A program made the translations under genes and the position numbers. From NCBI RefSeq assembly GCF_030272615.1, contig NC_081411.1, positions 39,795,140 to 39,859,139 of the forward strand: a stretch of DNA of 64,000 nucleotides, written 5' to 3'. The first letter of the stretch is position 1. Every line of letters begins with the position of its first letter. Source of the DNA: Cryptomeria japonica. Lineage: Eukaryota > Streptophyta > Pinopsida > Cupressales > Cupressaceae. Shown piece by piece: positions 9,953 through 20,842 of the stretch. The notes under the pieces are model-generated. The model made no database searches, was not told where the DNA came from, and was given only the letters and a program-made list of their open reading frames with translations.

Positions 9953-11560
9953 TGGTGCAGGAGCACCTAGGTCCTAGCTTTCTTATTTTTGCAAATTTTG
10001 GCTTGTACTGACTTTAGCCAAGTCAATAGTGAATAAGGAATCCAGAAGGGTCCAAAAGTGAGTATTTGGTGTCAATGTAGGCCTAGGTTGAGTTCATTGT
10101 TACTTAGGCTTGCATTTTTGTGTAAATAGTGTGTTTGAGTAGGTTTTTGGCCTTTTTGTTGGTCAAAGGTGTCAAAAGTTGGTAAAAGAATTTGAGAGGG
10201 ATAAATTGGTCTTAGGAATGTTTTAAATGCCATATGTGATGATTTAGAATAGGTCTCATGAGTTGGAGAGGCCAAAAGTGGAAAAAACACAAAGTAGCAA
10301 AAACTTGTCATGACAACTTTTGTTGTCATGACAATTTTTGTCCTAAAATTGATTCAACATTGAAGTTAGGGATTTATCAATGCCATGGAAGGACTCCACA
10401 CATGGGAAAGCTATAAAAACCCTCTCTTAAACTTTTACCAAGGTTGGTGTACTTGGATTTTGGAAGCAATATTCAAAATACAAGATTTTGGACTGCACTT
10501 TTCATTGTTTTTGTCAATTTTTGCAATCTTTAAGGGTTTAATGGATTGAGGTTTTTTAAGTGTATAATTTCCATTTTCAAGCTTTTTATTTATCATTTAC
10601 TTCTGTTTAAGGGTTTTGATTCACAACTAGCCAGTTTTGGCTTGTAATTAGCAATTTCCTTGTAAATATGGTTGTCCCATGAATCCCACACGTGCTGCCA
10701 TCATGGATAGTTGGGAAATGGTTGGAAACCACCTTTAAATTGTACATATGCAGATTCAAGTGTTGGAGAAGTGTTTTGACATGACTGTCACCGCATTCTA
10801 AGCAAGTCTAGGAGCAACCCGACTAGAGGAAAAGAGGTGAAAAAGTGGTATAAAGTGCAGGGATGAAAGAAAGATAACCATTTTAGAGTTTGGAAGGGTC
10901 CATGGGGTTGGAGAAGACATTTATACACAAGGAGGAGCTTTGAAAGTTTCTTTTGATAGCAAAACCCCAATTGGGTTACTCACTGCCGGTTAAAAGCCTT
11001 GAAAACCCTACAAACCCTCATTTTGGGGTTCATACCTTGTATGGAGAGTCCAGGACCTTACACCACAAAAATATTTGAGGGTTGGGTGTTTAATTGAAGA
11101 AAAGATAAACTTGTTTGGGGGTTATTTGAATCATTTTCCTCCTAGCCCTAGAAAATCGGTTCTAGGAGGCCTAATTGGGGCTCTTTTCCTTGTAGCCCTT
11201 CCTAGACCAATTTTTTAAATCGGTAAGAAACCTTTGGGTTGTAAAACACAAATGAACCTTGAAACCATCTTAAAAAATGAAATAAGAACCCTCTACACCT
11301 CTGCAACATCTCAAGACCATTAGAGGGCAGATTGAAGAATTTGAGTCAAGAAGCCATCATTGAGCAAATGGGAAACATAACAAGTTGGTAGGGTTCCTAG
11401 CAAGGACACTTGAAGAAAAAACCTTGGAGTGAGTGAGAGAAATCCATAGAAGAGATTGAGAAGGACTTGTAGGTCTAGAAATAAACTAGGCTAGGTGAGT
11501 TGGTGGAATTGAGCAACAGCAACTTAGAGAAGTGTTGAGCAGGCTAGGTGAACCCTATCA
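9953..11560 (+). repeat. 5' LTR of the chromovirus-like element (1,608 bp)
   Basis: Matches 15,501-17,050 along its length. A TATA box, CTATAAAAACC, lies at 10,411-10,421 in the copy that would drive the element. It is 58 bp longer than the 3' LTR; most of the difference is near 10,545-10,640, where the 3' copy has a different, shorter sequence. The many differences suggest an old insertion, but I did not count them. Confidence 0.9.
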
Positions 11561-11563
11561 AAT

Positions 11564-11576
11564 TGGTATTAGAGCC
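11564..11576 (+). promoter_or_regulatory. Primer binding site, tRNA-Met type
   Basis: TGGTATTAGAGCC, three bases after the LTR end. It matches the TGGTATCAGAGCC complement of the initiator tRNA-Met 3' end with one change. This would prime minus-strand synthesis during reverse transcription. Confidence 0.75.
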
Positions 11577-11599
11577 TACAAGATTTGGGCTAGCAAGGT

Positions 11600-12010
11600 T
11601 GATGTCCTTATTGTCAGGAGAGTCAGTTGGAGACAACATGGTGACCAATGTAGAGTTGGCAAGGAAAGTGGATGATCAGGAGGAAGACAATAGAGGCCAT
11701 AGGGGAGGCTTTAGAGGAAGAAGTAGTGAGCAAAGAACACAAGGTGAGTCCAAACTCACAGAGCAGCAAGAGAGTGTCATGAGTAGAGGAGGATTCAATA
11801 GAGGAAGGGGATTAAACAGTGGTTCTAGAGGAAGATCTAGTGGACAAGGTAGAGATTCCTCATATTTTACAACTATGAAGTGTTACCATTGAAACCAACT
11901 TGACCATCCCGCATATAGGTGTCCAGAGAAGGGGTCATCATCAAAAGGTAGTGAAAGAAGAGTGAACTATCTTCAAGCAGCAAAACATAAGAAGTTGTCT
12001 TAGAGTCAGA
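11600..12010 (+). pseudogene. Truncated gag remnant with arginine/glycine-rich tail and broken zinc knuckle
   Basis: Only about 130 codons separate the primer binding site from the protease. A chromovirus gag would normally need several hundred, so the capsid part is deleted. What remains is a charged, RGG-like stretch (RGGFRGR, RGGFNRGRGLNSGSRGR) followed by KCYH, a stop, then NQLDHPAYRCPEK. This is a CCHC knuckle in which the second cysteine codon has become TGA at 11,890-11,892. Confidence 0.65.
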
Positions 12011-12109
12011 AGTGGGTGACAATTTGATGATAAGGAGAACCTTGATCAAAGAACCGGTTATAGAAGAGCCCAGCCAAAGAAGGTCCTTATTTGGGATCAA
12101 ATGCAAGAT

Positions 12110-12440
12110 TATGGATAAGGTGTGCAAGGTGATAATAGATTCAGGGTCTATAGACAATATGTATTAGAAGAGGTAGTGACCAAGCTCAAATTGCAAACAA
12201 TACCGCACAACAATCCTTATAGAGTCACTTGGTTTAACAAAGGCCAACATGTTTTCATTAATAAGCAAGCATGGGTGGATTTTACCATTGGAAGGTATAA
12301 GGACAAGGTACTATGTGATTTCCTACCCATGGATGCATGCCATCTTCTATTAGGAAGACCATGGCAATTTGATAGATAAGCTATCCATGATGGAGCAATG
12401 AATGCATACTCATTCAATAAAGATGGAGTCACATTCAAGA
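12110..12440 (+). pseudogene. Gypsy aspartic protease remnant
   Basis: Translation gives KVIIDSGSIDN, with the retropepsin active site D-S-G, then EEVVTKLKLQT and a later LLGRPWQFDR. LLGRPW is the conserved block that follows the protease core in chromoviruses. A frame change just after DSGS and a stop at 12,376-12,378 break the frame. Confidence 0.7.
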
Positions 12441-12514
12441 TTCAGTCTATCCTTGAGGAAGGTATAAAAAGGATAGTAGGACCTAATGTACTCTTGGTAA
12501 GTGAAAAATAGTTC

Positions 12515-13462
12515 TTGAAGACACTTGAGGAAGGTGAAGGTGTAGGGTTTGCACTAGTGATGAAGCCTAAAGAGGAAGACAAGAAAGAGCAGCAAGATTT
12601 ACCAAAAGAAGTGCAAGATTTGTTGAAGAAATTCAAAGGCATGGTAAGTGATGGGCAGCAAACCACCTTACCTCCTAAAAGAGCCATAAGCCATCAAATA
12701 GACTTCATTCCCAGAGCATCCTTTACTAATAAAGCAGCCTACAAAATGACTCCTCAACAAAACGTTGAAATTGCGAAGCAAATCCAAGAGCTATTATACC
12801 AAGGCCTAATTAGAAAGAGTATTAGCCCTTGTGTTGTCCCTACCATGTTGGCACAAAGAAAAGGTGGAACTTGGAGATTGTGCACTGATTCTAGAGCCAT
12901 AAATAGGATCACCATTAGATATAGGTTCCCTATTCCTAGGATAGAAGACCTAATGGATTGTTTAGGGGAAGCCAAGTTCTTTACCAAAATAGATCTCAAA
13001 AGTGGATACCACCAAATCATAATCAAGGAGGGTGATGAATGGAAGACAACATTCAAAACAATAGAAGGTCTTTATGAATGGCTTGTAATGCCATTTGGAT
13101 TATCCAATACTCCAAGCACCTTCATGAGACTCATGAATGAGGTGATGAAGGACTTGATAGGTAAATTTGTGGTAGTATATCCTGATGATATTCTCATTTT
13201 CAGTAAAGATAGAGCAGCACATATTTGTCACTTGCAAGATGTATTACAAAGATTGTATGATGAAAAGCTAACCACGAACTTGGATAAGTGTGAGTTTGTC
13301 AAGCAGAAGCTAGTTTACCCTGGTTTTGTGTTGTCACAAGGAAACCTCAAGATGGATCCCAGCAAGGTTGAAGCCATAGTAAGTTGGCCTACTCCCAAAT
13401 CAGCAATAGAGGTGAGAAGCTTCCATGGGCTAGCTCAATACTATAGGAAATTCATAAGGTAG
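12515..13462 (+). pseudogene. Gypsy reverse transcriptase
   Basis: The longest open stretch of the element, 315 codons. Visible motifs are GLIRKSISPCVVPTMLAQRK, GTWRLCTDSRAINRIT, FFTKIDLKSGYHQI, TFKTIEGLYEWLVMPFGLSN, the catalytic block VVYPDDILIFS and a later FHGLAQYYRKFIR. The catalytic box is YPDD rather than the usual Y(L/V/F/I)DD, an uncommon proline between the tyrosine and the two aspartates. The protein would copy the element RNA into DNA in a cytoplasmic particle. A stop at 13,460-13,462 separates it from RNase H, with which it should be continuous. Confidence 0.9.
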
Positions 13463-13483
13463 TTTAGTGCTATATGTGTACCA

Positions 13484-13970
13484 ATGTTAGACACCATTAG
13501 AGGTGGAATGAAAGAAAAATTTCAATGGAGTGAGGCAGCAAACAAAGGTTTTGAAACCTTGAAGGAGAAGATAGCTACTCAATTGGTGCTAGTGTTGCCT
13601 AGTTTTGAGAAACTCTTCATTGTGGAGTGTGATGCAAACAATATTGTAGTAGGTGTTGTCCTAAGCCAAGAAGGAAGACTAGTAGCCTTCCATAGTGAGA
13701 AGCTAAGTGATGCCAAGAGGAAATAATCCTCTTATGACCTTGAGTTGTATGCTTTAGTGCAAGCATTGAGAAAATGGAGACACTATCTCTTACCCAAAGA
13801 ATTTGTGGTGTACACAGATAACCAAGCATTGAGTTTTCTGAATTCCCAAGATAAACTTAGTCACAAACACATGAAATGGGTGGAATATATGCAGGCCTAT
13901 ACATTCACCATTAAGCACAAGAAAGAGCAGCAAAACTGAGTAGCTGATGTACTAAGTAGGAGTCTTTTGA
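13484..13970 (+). pseudogene. Gypsy RNase H domain
   Basis: Two frames joined across a TAA at 13,724-13,726 read FQWSEAANKGFETLK, VECDANNIVVGVVLSQEG, then SSYDLELYALVQALRKWRHY, VVYTDNQALSF and, after another stop at 13,937-13,939, VADVLSR. The expected acidic residues are present: D in VECDAN, E in LELYALV, D in YTDNQ and the terminal D in ADVLSR. The domain would remove RNA from the hybrid during reverse transcription. Confidence 0.85.
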
Positions 13971-14125
13971 CAGTCCAAGAAATCCGGTTGAGAAGCATAG
14001 GTGTGGATAGTTTTAAAGATTTGTATGCAGAGGATGAAGACTTCTCAAGTGCTTACTAAGTATGCAAGGAGTATCAAAATCATTTCCATAGTGAATACTC
14101 AAATTTTACCTTACAAAATGGGCTA

Positions 14126-14870
14126 TTGTTCAAAGGTGGACAACTTTGTGTGCCTAAAGGCTCAGTGAGGGAAAATCTTATACAAGAGAAACACAATGGC
14201 AGCCTTAGTGGTCATTTTGGAGTCAATAAGACTCAAGAGCTGGTACAAAGGTTCTATTATTGGCCAAGGATGAATCAAGATGTGAAAAGGTATGTGGATA
14301 CTTGCCTAGTTTGCCAAAAGCTAAGGGTAATTCAACAAATACTGGTTTGTATCAACCTCTTCCCATACCGAGTAGACCTTGGGAATGCATTAGCATGGAT
14401 TTTGTGGTAGGTTTGTCAAAGACAAAGCAAGGATATGACAGCATTTATGTCATTGTGGAAAGATTTAGCAAAATGGCTCATTTTGTGCCTTGTAAGACCA
14501 CTCATTATGCATGCCACATAGCTCAGTTGTTCTATAATGAAATAGTAAGGATACATGGTTTACCATTGAGTATAGTTTTAGATAGGGACTCTAAATTTGT
14601 GAGTCATTTTTGGAAAACATTATGGCAAAAGCTTGGGACAAATCTCTCTTTTGGATCATCCTACCATCCTCAAACAAATGGGTAGACCGAAGTGGTGAAT
14701 AGAAGTCTAGGAAACTTATTGAGGTGCCTTACCAAGGAGTATGGGCAGTCATGGGATCAAGTACTTTCTCAATAAGAATATGCATACAATGACACCATAA
14801 ATAGGACTACTGGTAAGAGCCCTTTTGAAGTAGTCTATGGTGTGCACCCAAGAGGAATTTTTGAGTTAAG
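14126..14870 (+). pseudogene. Gypsy integrase
   Basis: The N-terminal zinc-binding part reads KHNGSLSGHFGVNKT ... YYWPRM ... DTCLVCQK, an HHCC module. A frame change near 14,320 moves the core into the next frame: ECISMDFVVGL (first D), LDRDSKFVSHFW (second D) and, after a stop at 14,683-14,685, TEVVNRSLGNLL (catalytic E). QPLPIPSRPW and SSYHPQTNG are family blocks typical of plant chromoviruses. The DDE triad is intact in the translated remnants but the frame is not. Confidence 0.85.
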
Positions 14871-15480
14871 GGATTTAGGAAGTGCAGCAATCAGAAGTGG
14901 ATATGCAAAGGACTTTTCTCATTCCATGAAGGAGCTCCATGAATCAGGTAGGCAAGCTTTGAAGGAGAACACAAGCAAAATCAAACAAAAAGTTGATGAA
15001 AAGAGAAGAAATCTACAATTTCAAGTGGGAAATCTTGTGATGATGCACTTGAACAAAGAAAGGCTATAGAAAGGAGTACCAAACAATCTACAAATGAGAA
15101 GGATAGGTCCATGTACCATTCTAGCCAAGTATGGTGAAAATGCATATAAGGTGGATCTACCTAGTGACATAGGTTTGTCATCGGTTTTTAACATAATAGA
15201 CTTGGTTGCATACAAGAGGCTAGTCCAAGGTAAAAAATATAGTCACTCAGAGGTTTCAAATGATGCACATGATCTTCAGTTACCAGCCAATCCTAATCCT
15301 AAGGCTGAGAAGGTGTTAAGTTCAAGAATTGTCTTTGCCAAGAAGACTAGGCATCAATCCTATTGGGAGCACCTCATTAAATGGTAGGGCATGGATGACA
15401 TTGAGGCTACATGGGTGATGGAGTTATATTTTTAGAAGCTTGGGATTGATCCAACACTAATTCCTCAAGAGGTGACATGA
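14871..15480 (+). pseudogene. Integrase C-terminus with chromodomain-like tail
   Basis: MRRIGPCTILAKYGENAYKVDLPS is the SH3-like end of the integrase (here from 15,094). The tail reads SYWEHLIKW, stop, GMDDIEATWVMELYF, recalling the chromodomain pattern YLVKWKG ... EATWE that some gypsy elements use to bind chromatin. The tryptophans and the ATW block are present; the internal stops at 15,385-15,387 and 15,433-15,435 are not compatible with function. Confidence 0.65.
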
Positions 15481-15500
15481 TCTCTTTTCGTTAGGGAGAA

Positions 15501-17050
15501 TGGTGCAGAAGCACCTAGGTCCTAACTTTCTTGTTTTTTCAAATTTTGGGTTGTACTGACCTTATCCAAGTCAGTAGTGAATAAGGACTATAGGAGGGTC
15601 CAAGAGTGAGTATTTGGTTTCAATTTAGGCCTAGGTTGAGTTTATTTTTACTTAGGCTTGCATTTTTGTGTAAATAGTGTGTTTGAGTAGGTTTTTGGCC
15701 TTTTTGTTGGTCAAAGGTGTCAAAAGTTGGTAAAATAATTTTAGAGGGATAAATAGATCTTAGGCATGTTTAAAATGCCATATGCGATGATTTAGAATAG
15801 GTCTTATGAGTTGGAGAGGCCAAAAGTGGAAAAAACACAAAGTTGCAAAAAGTTGTCATGATAATTTTTGTCTTGAAATTGGTTCAACGTTGAAGCTAGG
15901 GCTTTCTCAATGTCATGGAAGGACTCGACATGTGGGAAGTCTATAAAAACCATCTCTTACATGTTTACGAAGGTTGATGTACTTGGATTTTGGAAGCAAT
16001 ACTCAAAATACAATATTTTGGACTGCACTTTTCATTATTTTTGTCAATTTTTGCAATCTTTGAGGTTTTAATGGATTGAATCCATGAATCCAATGATGGA
16101 TTGAGGTTTAGTAGTGTGTTACAAAACTGGCTTGTCATTAGCAATTTCCTTGTAAATATCATTGTCCCATGAATCCCACATGTGCTGCCATCACAGCTAG
16201 TTGGGACATGGTTGGCAACCACCTATAAATTGTACATATGCAAATTCAGGTGCTAGAGAAGTGTTTTGACATGATTGTCACCTCATTCTAGGTGAGTCCA
16301 GGAGCAACCCGACTAGAGGAAAAGAGGTGAAAAAATGGTATAAAGTGTAGGGGTGAAAGCAAGATCACCATTTCAGAGTTTGGAAGGGTCCATGCAGTTG
16401 GGGAAGACTTTTATGCAAAAGCAGGAGCTTTGAAAATTCCTTTTGATAGCAAAACCCCAATTGGGTTACTCATTGTAGGTTAAAAGCCTTGAAAACCCTA
16501 CAAACCCTCATTTTGGTGTTCATACCTTGTACGAATAGTCCAGGACCTTAAATGAAAAAAATATTTGAGGGTTGGGTGTTTCATTGAAGAAAAGATAATT
16601 TTTTGGGGGGGTTATTTGAATCATTTTCCTCCAAGCCCAAGAAAACCGGTTCTAGGAGGCCTAATTGGGGCTCTTTTCCTTGTAGCCCTTCCTAGACCAA
16701 TTTTTTAAATCAGTAAGAAACCTTTGGGTTGTAAACCATAAATGAACCTTGAAACCATCTAAAAACAAGAAATAAGAACCCTCTACACCTCTACAACATC
16801 TCAAGACCATTAGAGGGTAGATTGAAGAATTTGAGTCAAGAAGCCATCAGTGAGCAAATGGGAAACATAACAAGTTGGTAGGGTTCCTAGCAAGGACACT
16901 TGAAGAAAACACCTTAGAGTGAGTGAGAGAAATCCTCAGAAGAGATTGAGAAGGACTTGTAGGTCTAGAAAGAAACTAGCCTAGGTGAGTAGGTGGAATT
17001 GAGCAACATCAACTTAGAGAAGTGTTGAGAAGGCTAAGTGAACCCTATCA
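15501..17050 (+). repeat. 3' LTR of the chromovirus-like element (1,550 bp)
   Basis: Begins TGGTGCAGAAGC just after the purine tract TTAGGGAGAA and ends AACCCTATCA before the target duplicate CATTA. TATA box CTATAAAAACC at 15,942-15,952. It lacks the stretch around 10,560-10,620 of the 5' LTR. Confidence 0.9.
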
Positions 17051-17546
17051 CATTAACTGGTCAAATGGTTCATGTGCCTCATCCAAAAGCTGGAGTACAC
17101 TGGAAATAAACACAACTATGTCGATGGAAACCTATTTGTTTCATGGGGTTTGATTCTGGGCGGGAATGTATGATGCAAACCTATTTGTTCCATGGGGTTT
17201 GATTCTAGGCAGGAATGTATGTTTAAGCCAAACCTGTCGATTATTATGTTGTTGGGGGTGGCAACGTGAGAATGGGAAGATGTTGTGAGAATAAAGTTTG
17301 AAATGTCTTGGTCTTTTTTTTTTTTTAAGTAATGCCCACGGTCATCAAAATTTCAACGAATGTGGGCACTCTTTGAAAAAATGCACAAATTTAATTGCCA
17401 ATTCCTTTTCTATCGAAACCAGATATTGAATTATCATCAGAATTCTGACAAATGTGGGCAAATTTTCAAAAAAAAATCAAATTTAGTCACAATATACCTT
17501 CTCCATTAGAAACCTCTGTCGCAATTTTAGGCCAAATGTATTAGTG
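17051..17546. repeat. Right end of the CACTA transposon
   Basis: Contains a tandem duplication with a period of about 55 bp: AAACCTATTTGTTTCATGG at 17,129 and AAACCTATTTGTTCCATGG at about 17,178, each running on through GGGTTTGATTCT. Nearer the end, AATGTGGGCA occurs at about 17,360 and 17,451, each preceded by a CATCA(A/G)AATT phrase, which look like the right-hand subterminal repeats. The terminus is TTGGCCAAA-like in reverse and finishes TAGTG at 17,542-17,546. Confidence 0.6.
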
Positions 17547-18073
17547 ACCTAAAGGAAAACCCCCAATTCCAACCCATTTTCCTCTCTTTTATGTGTGTAG
17601 TTGTACTTTCGGATTTGGGCTTCATTTGCAGAGGTGGAAAAACCCTTTTTGTTTCATGGATTTTTTGGAGGACCATGTACATTCCCGCCACGGTCCGGGC
17701 AACTTTTCCACAAATTTACAGGATGACTTTGTCTTGATATTTTACTACCAAAATCCAAATGTAGAGCTTCATCCCATATTTCGATCTCAAGTTATAATCA
17801 ATTCTTTCTCACTTTTTCACTACATAATTCAATCAATTTCCTTTCTAAATCAAACAAGGAAGAGAGGATCAACTTAGCATTCCCAATTCATTCAGAATTC
17901 AATCTACCATATTTGTGTGGAGATATTGAATCTAGTGAGTTATCATCTCCCCTTCCTAATGTAATGGTTAAAAGTGCTTGAATGGTAATCGATAGCAAAA
18001 CTCTCATCTCTCTTTGAGGGAAAGGGTAGTTTTCCTTCTTGGTCTATCATTCACCATCTCTCCAACCATTACA
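17547..18073 (+). repeat. 5' LTR of element A, right part
   Basis: Resumes with ACCTAAAGGAAAACCCCC, matching ACCTAAAGACAAACCCCC at 24,108, and continues collinear with the 3' LTR to ACCATTACA. The first three bases are the duplicated CACTA target. Joined to 1,776-2,473 it gives an LTR within a few bases of the intact 3' copy, which confirms that the 15-kb block is a later insertion. Confidence 0.85.
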
Positions 18074-19271
18074 TTTTGGCGAACCCGATGTCTTGCATTC
18101 TTTCCTTTGAACAACATTGCATGTTTTTCATTTACAAGTTTCAACTTTCTACAAACATAGTGGTTAATTCGTTGAAAACCCTAGTTTTTAAATTGAAAGA
18201 TGAACTTGTGATTTGTAAAAATTGCTTGTGGTTATCTTAGATCTGAAAATTATTTTGTTTGTCAACTTAGATTTCCTCATTGTCTTGTTCAATTTGCAAT
18301 TAAAATTTATAAAATTAAGAGGTTACTTGTTAAAACCCTAATTTTCAAAAATCATCTTGAACTTGTGTAAGAATTGGATTTCCATTTAATTTTCAGATTT
18401 TTGATTGTTCTCAGATTTGTCTTCAATCCTACAATTCAAATTTTCAATTTCCCCCCTTTTTCCCAAAATTCAAATTTCAAAATTAAGTGGTTAGGTCATC
18501 AAACCCCAATTTTTAAAATTAGTTGGATTTTGTGTGAATTTCAAATCAATTTCATTTACATTTAGATTTCTAAACATTTTCCAAGGTGTCCCTATCCATT
18601 AGGTTTGACCCTTTTAAAAATTGCAATTCAATTCCTCTTTTTCTTCAAAACCCTAATACGGTCCTATTTTCACATTTGTGCCTTCATTTCGCCCATCTAG
18701 AGATCGTAAAATTTGCTAATTTTGGGGGGTTAGCTTTAAAATCGTCATAATATCCATCCCTAAAAAATTTTGGAAAAAGTTGGTTGGACCATGTGCGTTA
18801 CTACCACGGTCCTTGACTTTTTTCTCAAAATTTTGAGAGACTGTTATGACTATATTTAGTATCCTAAATCCAGAAGATTGGCTTATTTAATCGATTTTTT
18901 ATCACTCTAGAATCGAAAATACATTCAAAATTCAACATTTCAACTTTCAAGAATTTTTTTAAAATTAAGAGGTTAATTATAGTCTGCCTTGATTTTAAAA
19001 TTAAGTGCTATTCCCTTGGCCCTAATTTTAAAATTCCAATTTCCTTTCATTTTTTGAAATTGTGTCATCCTCTTTCCCCAACAAATTTCAAATTGTGTAG
19101 TCATTATTTTCTTGAATTTTGCATTACTCAATTTTGTAAGCTTTGTTCTACAATTCTAAATTCTAATTTTCCCTCTAGTGTATGAGTTTTACAACTATTA
19201 TTCCTACCTATCCTATCCTCATTAGATGAAGCATTAGAATTAAGGCTTCCCAAGGTTTAATTACCAAGGAG
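18074..19271 (+). other. Element A leader with candidate primer binding site
   Basis: Three bases after the LTR comes TGGCGAACCCGATGTC at 18,077-18,092. It starts with the TGG that pairs with a tRNA CCA end and is in the right place for a primer binding site, but I cannot name the tRNA. The remaining leader of about 1.2 kb is AT-rich, with repeated phrases such as AAAACCCTAATTTT and AAAATTAAGAGGTTA; no coding recognised before 19,272. Confidence 0.55.
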
Positions 19272-20840
19272 ATGGAGCCTAATTCGGGTGACTTCTTTAA
19301 TGAGGATCATGCTAATTATTCCCATCTTAATCATGTACCTATTCACCCCATTCATGGATCCCATGATGAAGAAGAAGAATCTTCAACTAAGGTTTCTTTA
19401 GATCAACTTTCCACATTGGAAAATCAATTTGATAGCTTTCAACAATGGATGTCCCAAGGATACCCTAACAGTGAAGCTCTTCCATTAATTGAAGGTCTTA
19501 AACACATACTTCAAAGTGATAAGAATGCAATTGATATATTCCATGCCATTGCTCATATTGTTGATTCTAATGTCATGCCTATCAAGAGTTGTGCCGAAAC
19601 TCTAGGTTACTCAAAACCTTCAACACAAGTCAATTCCTCTATTCCTTTGACTAATCCTATCACTAGTATTACTACTTTCACATCTAACATCATGGCTAAT
19701 TCAACTCAAAATGTCATCCCTACAACCATAGGTCATGGGGGAAATCCTTCTTCTTCATTTAATCCTCCATATTTACCTATGTCTTCTATGAGTGTTCCTA
19801 TTATTCCTCAACCAATCAATGTGACACAAGGGGGCAATTCCTTCAACAACTTTATCCTCGTTCAAGTGCCCCTTTTCCTACCCAATCATCACAAATACAT
19901 ACTTATCATAATTTCCCACCACCTTATTCTTATTCCATGCGTTCTTTCAATAACTTCACACCACCTTCTCAATCGCCTATGTCTAACATCAATTCTTCTA
20001 CCAAAATGACAATTAATAATCTTGCTCAAACCATGTCTTCCTTACAACAACAAATTGGTTCTATGAGTCAATCCAAGTTTAGTGTGCCTACCTTTGATGT
20101 TGTGAGCCCACTTTCTCTTGATATTGATAAAGTCATGCCACCTAAACATGTTGAGATCCCTCAATTGGAACTCTATAATGGAAAAGGTGATCCTCTTATG
20201 TATGTCAAAACTTTTAAAACCTTGTGTATAAATTTTGCTTATGATCAACAATTGCTTGCCAAATTGTTTACAAGAACACTAAGAGATAAGGCTTTACAGT
20301 GGTATTTCTCTCTCCCTTCTTATTCTATCACTTCTTTTCAACAACTAGAAAATTCTTTCATCCAACAATTTCAAAACAACATTGGTCCTAAAATCACTAT
20401 GACTGATTTAATGCATTGTAAACAAGATGTCAAAGAAAAAGTGTCTGATTTCATTGGTAGATATAAGCATTTGTGTGCTCAAATTTCTTTTCATGTGCCT
20501 GATAATGATATTCAATGAATTTTCATTTCTAATTTACAAAAAGATATCAGTGAGAAGCTTCTTTTGTCCGAGTTTACTTCCTTTCCATAGTTGTGTGCAA
20601 CACTCCACAACTATCAACTGGTTGTGAGTCAAATGGAGAAATCCACTCCTATGTCTCCGAGTGATAAGGGGGAGAGTGTTCAACAACTATTTGTGAATTT
20701 CAAACCAACAAAAAGATTCATCAATTTTAATGATCCAATCAACAACAACCATGTGAATGCTACACCATGTGTGCCTTCTATTTGTTAATTTTTTCAAAGA
20801 GAAAGACAGTTTACTCCTTTGAATGAATCTTAACATAGTA
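19272..20840 (+). pseudogene. Element A gag region
   Basis: Starts at ATG 19,272 (MEPNSGDFFNEDHANYSH). The first 245-codon frame holds an acidic N-terminus, DEEEESSTKVSLDQLS, and a serine/threonine/proline-rich linker. A frame change near 19,940 leads into the capsid-like part: PKHVEIPQLELYNGKGDPL, RTLRDKALQWYFSLP, FIQQFQNN and DFIGRYKHLCAQ. This matches the retrotransposon gag pattern of a GxxDP block followed by LxxxAxxWY. Stops at 20,516-20,518 and 20,588-20,590 break it. The product would form the particle that packages element RNA. Confidence 0.75.
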
Positions 20841-20842
20841 TT

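Larger units (their letters stand above)
9953..17050 (+). mobile_element. Chromovirus-like Ty3/gypsy retrotransposon, complete but inactive
   Basis: It is bounded by a perfect 5-bp duplication, CATTA (9,948-9,952 and 17,051-17,055). The LTRs (9,953-11,560 and 15,501-17,050) begin TGGTGCAG and end AACCCTATCA. The primer binding site follows the 5' LTR and a purine tract TTAGGGAGAA precedes the 3' LTR. The interior of about 3.9 kb reads gag remnant, protease, reverse transcriptase, RNase H, integrase and a chromodomain-like tail. This is the gypsy order, with integrase after RNase H. Frameshifts and stops interrupt every domain and most of gag is missing, so it cannot encode working proteins. 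Confidence 0.9.
2477..17546. mobile_element. CACTA (En/Spm-type) DNA transposon, inserted in the element A 5' LTR
   Basis: The left end reads CACTATTACATTCAGGCCTA and the right end, reverse-complemented, reads CACTAATACATTTGGCCTAA, an imperfect terminal inverted repeat beginning with the diagnostic CACTA. The empty site is preserved in the 3' LTR (GTTTGACCTAAAG near 24,104). The right flank gives ACC as the 3-bp duplication; the left shows GCC, consistent with ACC after loss of one A. Without the nested 7.1-kb gypsy element the transposon is about 8 kb. I found no recognisable TNPA/TNPD-type transposase, so it is probably a non-autonomous derivative filled with captured and inserted DNA. Confidence 0.85.

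Noticed and set aside
11548-11599. Gag frame starting at 11,548
   Set aside because: It begins at GTG inside the LTR and reads through the primer binding site, so it cannot be the natural start.
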